From positions 124,001 to 188,000 of the forward strand of contig CAVPXF010000023.1 in assembly GCA_963709655.1 (NCBI GenBank): 64,000 nucleotides of DNA, given 5' to 3'. The notes under the pieces were generated by a model. The model had not been told where the DNA came from, did no database searches, and saw only the letters and a list, made by a program, of their open reading frames with translations. Within the stretch, counting starts at the first letter, position 1. Each line of letters begins with the position of its first letter. The DNA comes from Roseiarcus sp963709655 (lineage in GTDB: Bacteria; Pseudomonadota; Alphaproteobacteria; Rhizobiales; Beijerinckiaceae). This document shows positions 18,171-27,610 of this stretch, piece by piece. Position numbers and translations under genes: made by a program.

Positions 18171-18605
18171 ATGCAGCCGTTTGTGTATCACGCCCAGTTC
18201 GAGCCTGGTGACGAGCGCGGGATCGTGGTCACTTTTCCGGACGTCCCCGAGGCAATAACCGAGGGTGACGACGAGGCAGAGGCTCGCGTTATGGCCGAGG
18301 AGGCGCTTGCTCTTGCGCTTCTCTCGTATCCTCAGCGCGGGCTACCTCTCCCCTTGCCGGGCAAGCATGGCGGCGACTTAATTCCGATCATCGTTGCTCC
18401 GGAGGACGCAGCAAAACTGGCTGTGCTTGACGCCTGGCGTCAAGCTGGCATCAGCAAAAGCGTTCTCGCGCGACGTCTCGGGAAGGATGAGAAAGAGGTT
18501 CGCCGGATATTGGACCCCATGCACCCGACAAAGTTGTCGGTGCTTGAGACAGCGCTACGCGCACTCGGCCGGCGTCTTGTAATATCAATAGAGGCCGCGG
18601 AATAA
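18171..18605 (+). CDS. hicB: HicB-family antitoxin
   Basis: The 144-residue protein starts with the partially degraded RNase H-like HicB domain (FVYHAQFEPGDERGIVVTFPDVPEAITEGDDEAEARVMAEEAL), which neutralises HicA. The C-terminal part, GISKSVLARRLGKDEKEVRRILDP, is a helix-turn-helix for autoregulation. The frame stays open upstream into hicA; the ATG at 18171 preceded by AAAGGAG gives the domain its normal start. A terminator follows at 18643. Confidence 0.9.
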   Translation: MQPFVYHAQFEPGDERGIVVTFPDVPEAITEGDDEAEARVMAEEALALALLSYPQRGLPLPLPGKHGGDLIPIIVAPEDAAKLAVLDAWRQAGISKSVLARRLGKDEKEVRRILDPMHPTKLSVLETALRALGRRLVISIEAAE

Positions 18606-18642
18606 GGCGGTCGCCTGCACCACTTGAACCCCTCGAATTCCC

Positions 18643-18675
18643 CCCCCGCGGCTTCATTGGCCGCGGGGGTTTCCT
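18643..18675 (+). terminator. Intrinsic terminator after hicB
   Basis: The 9-bp arms CCCCCGCGG (18643-18651) and CCGCGGGGG (18661-18669) enclose a 9-nt loop and are followed by TTTCCTT. It lies 38 bp after the hicB stop and should end the hicAB transcript. Confidence 0.75.
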
Positions 18676-18680
18676 TATGA

Positions 18681-18860
18681 TCACCGGGTCAAATAAGGCC
18701 GTGGCATTTTCCGAATATAAAACCGCTTCCCGTTGAGTCCGTACATGTCGGAATCCGGCTCGACCTCGATGCAGAGGCGTTCGGTCTCATCCGCCAAAAC
18801 ACTTTGTGCGGTCTGAAAATTGACCCCTTGGGCCTCCAGACGGTCGGGGCGGCATAGGGG
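18681..18860 (-). pseudogene. C-terminal remnant of an unknown gene
   Basis: A minus-strand frame without a usable start codon runs 59 codons to a stop at 18681. Its peptide looks coding, with charged and aromatic residues evenly spread (for example VNFQTAQSVLADETERL and MYGLNGKRFYIRKMPRPYL). It stops upstream at a TAA, with nothing convincing beyond. I do not recognise the family. It looks like the tail of a gene whose front was deleted when the toxin-antitoxin patch or the neighbouring repeat DNA arrived. Confidence 0.4.
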
Positions 18861-19320
18861 TTAGCCCCGTCGGCGTTGCCTCCTGCAAAGGTGTGTACGC
18901 TCCAGCTTGTACGAACGCCAGCCCCGCCTCGGCCCAGACGCCCGCCCGGAAAAGCCGCCGCAACCCTTTGAAAACGCACAAAACAGGCTCGGAAAGCCCC
19001 CGGCCCCGCCGATCCGCCCTGGTCCGCCGTGTCGAGCGCGTTGCAGGCGTGGTCGAAAGTCCGCGCGTCAAGGCCGAGGGCGTCCCCTAGCTCCGGATTG
19101 TCTTCCGGCGCATAATGAATTCCCCGCGCGCACGACCGGCTCGGTCCCCAGCGAAACCGGGACCCGAGAGCGTGGAGCCGCCCCCACGAGGAGATGAGCG
19201 CATTCTCAGCCGAATTGAACCCATCGCGCGTAAGCCTCAGTCTCGGACAGGTCGCGGTCTCATCAACGGGGTGAGTTCGCGAACGGCCGGACGCCAGGGC
19301 GAGGGCCTCGGGAGGTTCGC
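18684..19320. other. Intergenic DNA with a dispersed-repeat copy
   Basis: Apart from the remnant at its left end this stretch holds no gene. Positions 18951-19000 carry one copy of the ~50-bp repeat (core CGCAACCCTTTGAAAACGC) that is also found at 34.7-35.4 kb. The last 100 bp before 19321 should hold the promoter of the molybdopterin oxidoreductase; no clear boxes were seen. Confidence 0.5.
18951..19000 (+). repeat. Dispersed ~50-bp repeat, copy E
   Basis: It reads GCCCGGAAAAGCCGCCGCAA, then CCCTTTGAAAACGCACAAAA and CAGGCTCGG. It is 16 kb from the A-D cluster, beside the gene remnant at 18.7 kb, so the element is dispersed rather than only tandem. A weaker copy of the core (GCAAGCTCTTGAAAACGCTC) is on the minus strand at 57837-57876. 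Confidence 0.65.
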
Positions 19321-21410
19321 ATGAACGCTCCGGCCGAGATCGTCCGCAAACCGTCCGTCTGCCCGCACGACTGCCCTTCGGTCTGCGCGCTCGACGTCGA
19401 GGTCATTGCGGGATCGCGGATCGGACGCGTCCGCGGCGCGCCGGACCAGACCTACACCGCGGGGGTCGTGTGCGCGAAAGTCGCCCGCTACAGCGAGCGG
19501 ATCCACCACCCCGACCGGCTGACGGAACCGCTCGTGCGGGTAGGGCCCAAGGGCTCGGGACAGTTCGCCCCAATCGGATGGGACGAAGCGCTCGACCGCG
19601 TCGCGGCGGCCTTTCTCGAGGCCGAGCGGCGGTTCGGGGCCGAAAGCGTCTGGCCCTATTTCTACGCCGGCACGATGGGCCTCGTGATGCGCGACGGGAT
19701 CGAGCGCCTGACGCACGCCAAGCGCTACTCGCGCTTCTACGGCACGATCTGCGTCGGGATCGCCTGGCCGGGCTATGTCGCCGGCACGGGGGCCCTGGTC
19801 GGCGCCGATCCCCGCGAAATGGAAAAATCGGACTGTATCGTCATTTGGGGGACCAACGCGGTCGCGACCCAGGTCAACGTGATGACCCACGCCGTCCGCG
19901 CCCGGAAGGCGCGCGGCGCAAAGATCGTCGCCATCGACATCTACGAGACCGAGACGATGCGGCAGGCCGATCTGGCTTTGCGCCTGCGGCCCGGCTCGGA
20001 CGGCGCGCTCGCCTGCGCCGTCATGCATGTCCTCTTTCGCGACGGGCTCGCCGACCGCGACTATCTCGCGCGCTTTACCGACGCGCCGGCCGAACTCGAG
20101 ACGCATCTGCGGAGCCGCGACCCGGCCTGGGCGGCGGCGATCACCGGCCTCGACGTCGCGGAGATCGAGGCCTTCGCCGCGCTCGTCGGCTCGACAAAGC
20201 GGACCTTTTTCCGCCTCGGCTACGGCTTCTCGCGCCAGCGCAACGGCGCGGTCAACATGCATGCGGCGCTCTCGATCCCGGCGGTGACCGGCGCCTGGGC
20301 GCACGAGGGCGGCGGCGCGTTCCACAGCAACAGCGGCATTTTCAAGTTGCGCAAGACGATGATCGAAGGCCTGGACGCGCGGGATTCGCGCGTGCGCCGC
20401 CTCGACCAGTCGCGCGTCGGCGCCGTCCTGACGGGCGAAGCGGACGCGTTGAAGAACGGTCCGCCGATCAAGGCGATGCTGATCCAGAACACCAATCCGC
20501 TCGCGGTTGCGCCCCATCAGGAGAAGGTCCGGCGCGGCTTCGCCCGCGAAGACTTGTTCGTCTGCGTGCACGAGCAGTTCCTGACCGACACCGCGCTTTA
20601 CGCCGACATCGTGCTGCCGGCGACGATGTTCCTCGAGCACGACGACCTCTACACCGCGGGCGGTCACCAGCATCTGCAGTTCGCGCCGAAGGCGATCGAC
20701 CCGCCGCCGGGTTGCCGCTCCAATCACGAGGTGATCGCTGCGCTCGCCGAACGCCTCGGCGCCGACGCATCCCGCCTTCGCGATGACGCCGCGCGAGATC
20801 ATCGACTGGACGCTCAGGGAATCCGGCTACGGCGACCTCGCGAACTCTGGAGGCGCGGCGTTGGCTCGATCTCCAGCCGCCGTTCCGGGAGTCGCACTTC
20901 CTCGACGGCTTCGGCTTCCCGGACGGAAAGTTCCGCTTCAAGCCGGACTGGACGCAAACGCCGCTGTCGAACGACGGCCTGCGCGGCGCCTGGCGCGACA
21001 TGCCCGCCCTGCCGGACCATTGGTCGGTCAACGAAGCCGTCGACGCGCGGCGCCCGTTCAAGCTGGCGACTTCGCCCTCCCACAATTTCCTCAATTCCAC
21101 CTTCACCCAAACTGCGACCTCGCTCCTGCGCGAGCGCCGGCCCGAGTTGCTGATCAACCCGGCGGACGCGGCCGGTCTCATGATCGGTGACGGGGACGTT
21201 GTCGAGATCGGCAATGACCGCGGGCGCACCCGCCTGCACGCGAGGCTGTTTTCGGGGGCGAAGCAGGGCGTGCTCGTCAGCGAGGGAGTCTGGCCGCCTT
21301 CGGCCTTTCTCGACGGTTGGGGTATCAATGCGCTTGTCGGCGACGACAGCGTCGCGCCTTTCGGCGGCGTCGCCTTCCACGACGTGACCGTCTGGGCGCG
21401 ACGGGGCTGA
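19321..21410 (+). pseudogene. Molybdopterin-dependent oxidoreductase (two +1 frameshifts; probably intact in the organism)
   Basis: The joined product is about 690 residues of the DMSO-reductase superfamily (BisC/formate-dehydrogenase-like). The N-terminus CPHDCPSVCALDVEV with a fourth cysteine in GVVCAKVARYSERIHHPDRL binds a [4Fe-4S] cluster. The molybdopterin domain continues through IVIWGTNAVATQVN and ITGAWAHEGGGAFHSNSG, and the C-terminal dinucleotide-binding domain (RRPELLINPADAAGLMIGDG) follows. The frame shifts once near 20763-20770, just after ERLGAD, and again at 20842-20847 inside GAACTC, where GACTC would restore DLATLEARRW. Both shifts are single extra bases. The substrate is unknown. 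The accBC genes follow on the same strand. Confidence 0.8.
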
Positions 21411-21503
21411 CGACCAGGGTCCCGCGCCCTTTATTTGCCGGAAGCGGCGGGATATACGGTCTCAAAAATCCTCGTCGATGCCGACTTCCCCGAAAAGAGC
21501 CAC

Positions 21504-22001
21504 ATGAGCATGAAGAAGCCGTCCGGCCTGCGATCTGACGGGTCTGAGCAAAGCCTTGTCGATGTCGCAGCAATCGACCAGCTCGCCCGAATCGTCTCGA
21601 AATACGACCTGAGCGAAGTCGAGATCGATCTCGGCGAGTTTCGCGTCCGGCTGGCTCGCGAACGCGCTCCAGCGGTCGGGCCTGCAGCGCCGGTTCATGC
21701 GCCGGCGGCGCCGATCGCAACTGCTCCGGCCGCGGCCGAGCTCACGCCGGCGCGGGCCGACGAGTTCGCCGACGCGGTCCGATCGCCGATGGTCGGAACC
21801 GTCTATCTTCGCCCGAGCCCCGAGGCCAAGCCCTTTGTCGAAGTCGGCTCGACCGTGAGGGCGGGCGACAAGCTGCTGCTCGTCGAGGCGATGAAGACGT
21901 TCAACGACATCGTGGCGCCACGTGGCGGCAAGGTGGTCAGCATCCTCGTCGACGACGGCGCGCCGGTCCAATACGACCAGCCGCTCATCGTCATCGAGTG
22001 A
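21504..22001 (+). CDS. accB: AccB, biotin carboxyl carrier protein of acetyl-CoA carboxylase
   Basis: The protein of about 165 residues has an N-terminal helix pair (LVDVAAIDQLARIVSKYDLSEVEID), an Ala/Pro-rich flexible linker and a C-terminal biotinyl domain with the biotin attachment site EAMKTFNDI. AccB carries the carboxyl group between biotin carboxylase and carboxyltransferase in malonyl-CoA synthesis. The ATG at 21504 was chosen; ATG at 21510 is also possible. accC follows after 15 bp. Confidence 0.93.
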   Translation: MSMKKPSGLRSDGSEQSLVDVAAIDQLARIVSKYDLSEVEIDLGEFRVRLARERAPAVGPAAPVHAPAAPIATAPAAAELTPARADEFADAVRSPMVGTVYLRPSPEAKPFVEVGSTVRAGDKLLLVEAMKTFNDIVAPRGGKVVSILVDDGAPVQYDQPLIVIE

Positions 22002-22016
22002 CCGGAACAGCCCTCG

Positions 22017-23372
22017 ATGTTCGACAAGATCCTGATCGCAAACCGGGGGGAGATCGCGCTGCGCGTCATGCGCGCGGCCAAGGAACTCGGCATCGCCACG
22101 GTCGCCGTCTATTCGACCGCCGACAAGGAGGCCATGCACGTCAAGCTCGCCGATGAGAGCGTCTGCATCGGGCCGCCGGCCCCGAAAGACAGCTATCTCA
22201 ATATCCCCGCGATCGTCGCGGCCTGCGAGATCACCGGCGCGGACGCCGTTCATCCCGGCTACGGGTTTCTTTCGGAAAACGCCCGCTTTGCCGAGATCCT
22301 GGAAGAACACGAAATCGCATTCATTGGTCCGAAGGCCGAACATATCCGCCTCATGGGCGACAAGATCGAGGCCAAGCGCACGGCGGCGCGGCTCGGCATC
22401 CCATGCGTCCCCGGGTCCGACGGCGCGATCGACACCGAGGCGGAGGCGCTTCGGATCGGCGCGGACATCGGCTATCCGGTCATCGTCAAGGCGGCGGCCG
22501 GCGGGGGCGGCCGCGGCATGAAGGTCGCGAGCGATCCCGACGAGCTCGTGGGCGCGCTCGGCGCCGCGCGGCTCGAAGCCAAGTCGGCCTTCGGCGACGA
22601 CGCCGTCTATCTGGAGAAGTATCTCGGCCGGCCGCGCCACATCGAGATCCAGGTGCTCGGCGACGGAAAGGGCCGGGCCGTCCATCTCGGCGAGCGCGAC
22701 TGTTCGCTGCAGCGGCGTCACCAGAAAGTCTGGGAGGAAGGCCCATCTCCGGCGCTGAACGCCGGCCAGCGCGAGGAGATCGGCGGCATCGTCGCCCGGG
22801 CGATGGCGGAACTCGGCTATGTCGGCGCGGGAACGGTCGAGTTCCTGTACGAGGGCGGCCAGTTCAACTTCATCGAGATGAACACGCGCATCCAGGTCGA
22901 GCACCCGGTGACCGAAATGATCACCGGCATCGACATCGTCAACGAGCAGATCAAGATCGCGGCCGGGTCGCCGCTGTCGATCGCCCAGGAGGAGGTGCGC
23001 GTGCTGGGCGCGGCGATCGAATGCCGCGTCAACGCCGAGCACGCCCGGACCTTCATCCCCTCGCCCGGCCGAATCACGCATTTCCATCCTCCCGGCGGCC
23101 TCGGCGTCCGCGTCGAATTCCTCGGCCTCCAGGGCTACGTGATTCCGCCCTTCTACGATTCCCTCGTCGGCAAGCTGATCGTCCACGGGCGCACGCGCAC
23201 CGAAGCGCTGATGCGGTTGAGGCGGGCGCTCGACGAGTTCATCGTCGACGGCATCAACACGACGCTGCCGCTGTTTCGCGCGCTGGTCCGCAACGCCGAC
23301 GTCCAGAACGGCCAGTACGATATTCACTGGCTCGAAGGATTTCTGAAGACCAAGCCGGAGATGGAGGACTAG
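22017..23372 (+). CDS. accC: AccC, biotin carboxylase subunit of acetyl-CoA carboxylase
   Basis: The 451-residue ATP-grasp enzyme carboxylates the biotin on AccB. It opens with MFDKILIANRGEIALRVMRAA and shows PVIVKAAAGGGGRGMKV (the ATP-binding glycine loop), ERDCSLQRRHQKVWEEGPSP and EMNTRIQVEHPVTEM, which holds the catalytic Glu, Asn and Arg residues. The length is standard. It forms the usual accBC operon with the gene 15 bp upstream, and it is convergent with the TPR gene, separated by 13 bp. Confidence 0.97.
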   Translation: MFDKILIANRGEIALRVMRAAKELGIATVAVYSTADKEAMHVKLADESVCIGPPAPKDSYLNIPAIVAACEITGADAVHPGYGFLSENARFAEILEEHEIAFIGPKAEHIRLMGDKIEAKRTAARLGIPCVPGSDGAIDTEAEALRIGADIGYPVIVKAAAGGGGRGMKVASDPDELVGALGAARLEAKSAFGDDAVYLEKYLGRPRHIEIQVLGDGKGRAVHLGERDCSLQRRHQKVWEEGPSPALNAGQREEIGGIVARAMAELGYVGAGTVEFLYEGGQFNFIEMNTRIQVEHPVTEMITGIDIVNEQIKIAAGSPLSIAQEEVRVLGAAIECRVNAEHARTFIPSPGRITHFHPPGGLGVRVEFLGLQGYVIPPFYDSLVGKLIVHGRTRTEALMRLRRALDEFIVDGINTTLPLFRALVRNADVQNGQYDIHWLEGFLKTKPEMED

Positions 23373-23385
23373 CCTCGCGGGCGCG

Positions 23386-24225
23386 TCAACTCGCGCTCAT
23401 CCGCGCCAGTCCGGCCTTCGCCTCAGGATTGCCGGGATTGAGCGAAGCGGCGCTATTGTAGGCCTCCGCGGCCTTGGCCCGATTGCCGAGCTTCTCATAG
23501 GCGAGTTCGAGGCCGGCCCAGGCGTCGGCGTTGCGATCGTCGACGTTGAGCGCGGCGTTGAAGTCGTCGACCGCCTTCTGCCACTGGCCGGTCGCCAGAT
23601 AGCTCTGTCCACGCGCCTGATAGGGAGCGCCGGCGAAAGGGTCCCGGTCGATGGCGTTGTTGAAATCGGTGATCGCCTGGGCGTTGTTTCCCTGGCGTTG
23701 GTAGATGAGGCCGCGCGCGTGGTAGGCTTGCGCGCCTTCCGGATTGAGCCGGATCGCCTGATTGAGATCGGCAAGCGCGGCGTCGTAATTATCGTGGGCG
23801 CGCTCGAGGTTCCCGCGCCCCAGATAGGCGGCTGCGTCGTTCGGGTTTGTCGCGATCGCCTGATTGAAGTCCTGCATCGCCAAGTTGTTTGCTTCTGCTG
23901 GCGATAGGCGAGCGCGCGGTTGGTGTAGGCGCCCGAGAAATGCGGATCCAACGCGATGGCGTGGGAGAAGTCGTCGACCGCGTTCGAATACCGGCCGAGC
24001 TTGGCGTAGACCACGCCGCGGGTGTTGTAGGCCGAGGATCGCGGGGATTGCGCTGGATGATTTCGGTCAGCGAATTGATGTTGCCGGCGTTGGATTCCTC
24101 GCCTTCGGCCCCGCTTCGACCTCTGCGACATTGGCGGACGGTCCGCCGCCGAACGTCTCGCCGCAGGCGCTTAGACCCAGCGCAACGACCAAAACCAACG
24201 CGCCCTCGCCGAGCTGATCCCACCA
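23386..24225 (-). pseudogene. TPR-repeat lipoprotein (several single-base indels; probably intact in the organism)
   Basis: Joined across frames, the protein of about 280 residues has a lipobox LSAC (Cys codon 24163-24165) and about five tetratricopeptide repeats, such as AYNTRGVVYAKLGRYSNAVDDF and AYHARGLIYQRQGNNAQAITDF. It is probably an outer-membrane-anchored protein-protein interaction module. The frame breaks at a CCCC run (24109-24112), a GG pair (24036-24037) and a TTT run (23888-23890). Each is explained by one base missing from a short homopolymer. A further shift between the ATG at 24225 and the lipobox is likely. This TPR gene type is common near rpsU in alphaproteobacteria. Confidence 0.75.
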
Positions 24226-24387
24226 TAACCTTGCCGTTCATCATCAGCAGACTCCGCCGCGTCCCGAACGCCAACGCGGATCCTCCATCACGCCAAAAGC
24301 AGAGTCAAAAAACAAAACCCCGCCGCGTCCCGGCGGGGTGAACCGCTTGCTCCGAGGCGCGCACTGAACCGCGCGCCGACGCCCAAA

Positions 24388-24642
24388 TCAACCGGCCGAC
24401 GATCGCGGCGCGCCCGGGACAGGCTTGGGCTTCATCGGAAGAAGACCCTCGCGCTGAAGCTTCTTGCGCGCAAGCTTTCGCGCGCGACGCACCGCCTCCG
24501 CCTTCTCCCGCGCCCGCTTCTCGGACGGCTTCTCGTAGTGGCCGCGGAGCTTCATCTCGCGGAAGATCCCCTCCCGCTGCATCTTCTTCTTGAGCGCTTT
24601 CAGGGCCTGATCGACGTTGTTGTCGCGGACGAGTACTTGCAC
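24388..24642 (-). CDS. rpsU: Ribosomal protein bS21
   Basis: The 84-residue basic protein has the bS21 pattern VLVRDNNVDQALKALKKKMQREGIFREMKLRGHYEKPSEKR followed by a lysine/arginine-rich helix. bS21 binds the 30S platform near the anti-Shine-Dalgarno region. Translation begins at GTG (24642) with a weak ACAGGA ahead. The 84 residues and the extended C-terminus fit alphaproteobacterial forms. The leader carries a hairpin flanked by direct repeats (24648-24690). Confidence 0.95.
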   Translation of the reverse strand: MQVLVRDNNVDQALKALKKKMQREGIFREMKLRGHYEKPSEKRAREKAEAVRRARKLARKKLQREGLLPMKPKPVPGAPRSSAG

Positions 24643-24645
24643 GGG

Positions 24646-24691
24646 CTATCCTGTGTTTTGAGGCTGGGCCTCAAAATACCTGTGTTTTGAC
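24646..24691 (-). promoter_or_regulatory. rpsU leader hairpin flanked by direct repeats
   Basis: TTTTGAGGC (24656-24664) and GCCTCAAAA (24668-24676) form a 9-bp hairpin with a 3-nt loop. On the transcript the sequence CAAAACACAGG occurs on both sides of it, the second copy leading directly to the rpsU start. The hairpin lies about 14 nt upstream of the GTG. The position suggests translational control of bS21. Confidence 0.55.
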
Positions 24692-24862
24692 GAAAAAGAA
24701 GGACGCGCGCCTTCCCGGAAGAGGGCCCGTCCAATCGCGAGCCCAATATCAGAGCCAGGCCTCCTTGTCCAGCGCGTCGCGGGTCAGCAAGGGCCTGAAA
24801 TCGCGCTTCCCCTTCCCGGTCTGGCCGTGTCATAAAATGCGGCAAGGAAAGACATTCAAGCA

Positions 24863-25081
24863 ATGAACAAGTTCGAGCGACAGCCCGCTCATGCGGGCGA
24901 AGCCAAGGTCGAATATCTCGACGGCGATTTTCGCATCCTGCGCCCCGGCGCCTTCGTGCGCTGCGCCATAACCGGGGAGCCGATCCCGCTGGACGAACTG
25001 CGCTATTGGAGCGTCGACCGCCAGGAAGCCTACGCGAATCCCACGGCTTCGATGCAACGGGAACTCGAAAAACGCCCCTGA
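24863..25081 (+). CDS. DUF2093 protein
   Basis: The 72-residue protein fits the DUF2093 family of alphaproteobacteria: EAKVEYLDGDFRILRPGAFVRCAITGEPIPLDELRYWSVDRQEAY. There is one cysteine followed by an ITGEPI turn, but the second cysteine of a zinc knuckle is missing, so a metal site is doubtful. Function is unknown. It is divergent from rpsU and transcribed toward the fatty-acid genes. Confidence 0.85.
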   Translation: MNKFERQPAHAGEAKVEYLDGDFRILRPGAFVRCAITGEPIPLDELRYWSVDRQEAYANPTASMQRELEKRP

Positions 25082-25255
25082 GACGCGACCCCCGGGAAGC
25101 CTGCCCCGCAGGGCGTTCCTGTTCCCTTCGCGCAAATTTCGTATTTTCCGCCTCTTGCAAAGCGCGCCGAGATAGTTCATATGTGAACCGTCCCGTGGCG
25201 CGCGTCGGGAGGGTGAGCGCGCGCCGCGAGTTTCCAGAATGTCCCGAGGAGCGCC

Positions 25256-27046
25256 ATGCCGACTTACAAAGCGCCGGTCAACGACACCGTCTTCCTGCTG
25301 AACGACGTTTTCGACTACGCCCGCTACGCCAATGCGCCCGGCTTCGCCGAGGCCCCGCTCGACGTCGTCGAAGCTGTGCTCAGCGAAGGCGCGAAATTCG
25401 CCGAGGAGGTCACCCAGCCGCTCAATCGCGTCGGCGACGTGGAGGGCTGCAAGCGCAACGAGGACGGCAGCGTCGCCACGCCAAAAGGCTTCAAGGAAGC
25501 CTACAAGGCGCTGGTCGAGGGCGGCTGGGTCGGCATCGCAGGCGATCCGAAATATGGCGGCCAAGGCCTGCCCCACTTCCTCGCCGTCCTGCTCGGCGAG
25601 TACCAGACCTCCGCAAACCTCGCCTTCGCCATGTATCCCGGACTGACCAACGGCGCGGTCGCGGCGATGATGGTCCATGCCAGCGACGAACTGAAGGACC
25701 GCTACCTGCCGAAAATGACCACCGGCGAATGGACCGGCACGATGAACCTGACCGAGCCGCATTGCGGGACGGACCTCGGGCTCATCAAGACCAAGGCGGT
25801 CCCTCAGGGCGACGGCTCCTACGCGATCACCGGACAGAAGATCTTCATTTCAGCCGGCGAGCACGACCTCGCCGACAACATCGTCCACCTCGTGCTCGCC
25901 CGCATCGAGGGCGCGCCGGCGGGCGTCAAGGGCATCTCGCTGTTCGTCGTGCCGAAGTTTCTCCCTGACGCCAACGGGGCGCCGGGCGAGCGCAACGGCG
26001 TCGTTTGCGGCTCGATCGAGCACAAGATGGGCATCCACGGCAACGCCACCGCGGTCCTCAATTACGACGGCGCCGAGGGCTGGCTCGTCGGCGAAGCGCA
26101 TCGCGGCCTGCCGGCGATGTTCGTGATGATGAACGGCGCGCGCCTGGGAGTCGCGGTCCAGGGCCTGTCGCTGTCGGAGGTCGCCTACCAGAACGCCGCG
26201 GCCTACGCCAAGGACCGCCGCCAGGGCCGCTCGCTGAAAGGGCCGGCCGAGCCCGACAAGCCCGCCGACCTCCTGCTCGTCCATCCCGACGTGCGGCGCA
26301 TGCTGCTCGAGATCCGGGCGTTCAACGAGGCTGCGCGGGCGCTGCTCGTCTCGGTCGCGCTCACCCAGGAGGAGGCGCTGACGTCGCCCGACCCGAAGGT
26401 TCGCCAAGTGGCCGACGACCGGCTCGGCCTGCTGACGCCGGTGATCAAGGGCGTCTTTACCGACGTGGGCTTCGCCAACGCCGTCAAGGCGCAGCAGGTG
26501 CTCGGCGGGCACGGCTACATTGCCGAATGGGGCATGGAGCAGTTCGTCCGCGACGCCCGGATCGCCATGATCTACGAGGGCGCGAACGGCGTGCAAGCGC
26601 TTGACCTCGTCGGCCGCAAGCTGCCCAAGGACGGCGGCCGCGCCATCATGGGCTTCTTTGGCGAGATCGGGCAGTTCCTCGCCGCCAACAAGGATGAGGC
26701 CGCGCTCGCGCCCTATCTTGCGGGCGTGCAGGCGTCGCTCGGCCACCTTCAGCAGGCGACGATGTGGCTGTCGAAGAACGGCCTCGCCGATCCCAACAAC
26801 GCCGGCGCCGCCTCGACCGACTACATGCATCTCTTCGGCCTCGCCGCCCTCGGCTACATGTGGGCGCGGATCGTCAAAGCGGTGCTTGCCCGGCAAGCCA
26901 AGGGCGACAGCAATCCGGCGCTCGACGCCAAATTGACCCTCGCCAAGTTCTTCGCCGAGCGTATGCTGCCCGAAACAGGCGCGCATCTGGCGCGCCTCAC
27001 GGCCGGCGCCGCGACGATCATGGCGCTTCCGGCGGAGGCGTTCTGA
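25256..27046 (+). CDS. Acyl-CoA dehydrogenase (long, FadE/DMSP-type family)
   Basis: The 596-residue flavoenzyme carries out the first oxidation of beta-oxidation, acyl-CoA to enoyl-CoA. It begins MPTYKAPVNDTVFLLNDVF, characteristic of the long alphaproteobacterial acyl-CoA dehydrogenases. FAD/substrate motifs include MNLTEPHCGTDLGLIKTKA and ITGQKIFISAGEHDL, and the catalytic-base region is QFVRDARIAMIYEGANGVQALDLVGRKL. A C-terminal extension (from about residue 460) is typical of this length class. It starts a plus-strand run with a GFA protein, thiolase and FadJ. Confidence 0.95.
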   Translation: MPTYKAPVNDTVFLLNDVFDYARYANAPGFAEAPLDVVEAVLSEGAKFAEEVTQPLNRVGDVEGCKRNEDGSVATPKGFKEAYKALVEGGWVGIAGDPKYGGQGLPHFLAVLLGEYQTSANLAFAMYPGLTNGAVAAMMVHASDELKDRYLPKMTTGEWTGTMNLTEPHCGTDLGLIKTKAVPQGDGSYAITGQKIFISAGEHDLADNIVHLVLARIEGAPAGVKGISLFVVPKFLPDANGAPGERNGVVCGSIEHKMGIHGNATAVLNYDGAEGWLVGEAHRGLPAMFVMMNGARLGVAVQGLSLSEVAYQNAAAYAKDRRQGRSLKGPAEPDKPADLLLVHPDVRRMLLEIRAFNEAARALLVSVALTQEEALTSPDPKVRQVADDRLGLLTPVIKGVFTDVGFANAVKAQQVLGGHGYIAEWGMEQFVRDARIAMIYEGANGVQALDLVGRKLPKDGGRAIMGFFGEIGQFLAANKDEAALAPYLAGVQASLGHLQQATMWLSKNGLADPNNAGAASTDYMHLFGLAALGYMWARIVKAVLARQAKGDSNPALDAKLTLAKFFAERMLPETGAHLARLTAGAATIMALPAEAF

Positions 27047-27077
27047 GCTGGCGAAAGAGGGGGGACGAGGAGGTCGG

Positions 27078-27542
27078 ATGAGCGGCGAGGCGCAGGTTGA
27101 GTTGACCGGCGGCTGCCAGTGCGGCGCCGTGCGATATGTGCTGAGCGCACGTCCCACAGGCGCCAGCATCTGCCATTGTCGGATGTGCCAGAAGTCCGGC
27201 GGCGGTCCGTTCATGGCTTTTGCCGGCATGCGCCAAAAGCACCTCGCCTTCACCCGCGGCGCCCTGGCGATCTACCGCAGTTCGGAGATCGCCGAGCGCG
27301 GATTCTGCGCCCTCTGCGGCACGCCGCTGATCTATCGCCTGATCGGCCGCGACCATATTTCGGTGACGATCGGCAGTCTCGATAGTCCGGCCGACGTTGC
27401 GCCGTCGGAGCAAATCGGCGTCGAATCCGCGCTGCCTTGGTTCGCCGGCCTTGCCGCGCTTCCCACGTCGCGGACCGAGAATTGGTTGAAGGCGATCAAA
27501 GTCGCGGAGGCTGGCAGCCGCCAGCATCCAGACCACGATTAG
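27078..27542 (+). CDS. GFA-family zinc protein (CENP-V/GFA domain)
   Basis: The 154-residue protein has the glutathione-dependent formaldehyde-activating (GFA) fold with zinc-binding cysteines in GGCQCGAVRY (C13, C15), SICHCRMCQKSGG (C32, C34, C37) and FCALCGTPL. Most family members have no proven reaction, and the formaldehyde activity should not be assumed. It sits between acyl-CoA dehydrogenase (31 bp upstream) and thiolase on the same strand, but its connection to fatty-acid breakdown is unclear. Confidence 0.88.
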   Translation: MSGEAQVELTGGCQCGAVRYVLSARPTGASICHCRMCQKSGGGPFMAFAGMRQKHLAFTRGALAIYRSSEIAERGFCALCGTPLIYRLIGRDHISVTIGSLDSPADVAPSEQIGVESALPWFAGLAALPTSRTENWLKAIKVAEAGSRQHPDHD

Positions 27543-27610
27543 GTACCGGCTCTCCGGACGGAGAGAGCCAGAATTGGCGCCGCGGCCGGTGAGCCGCAGG
27601 GAGAAACAGG

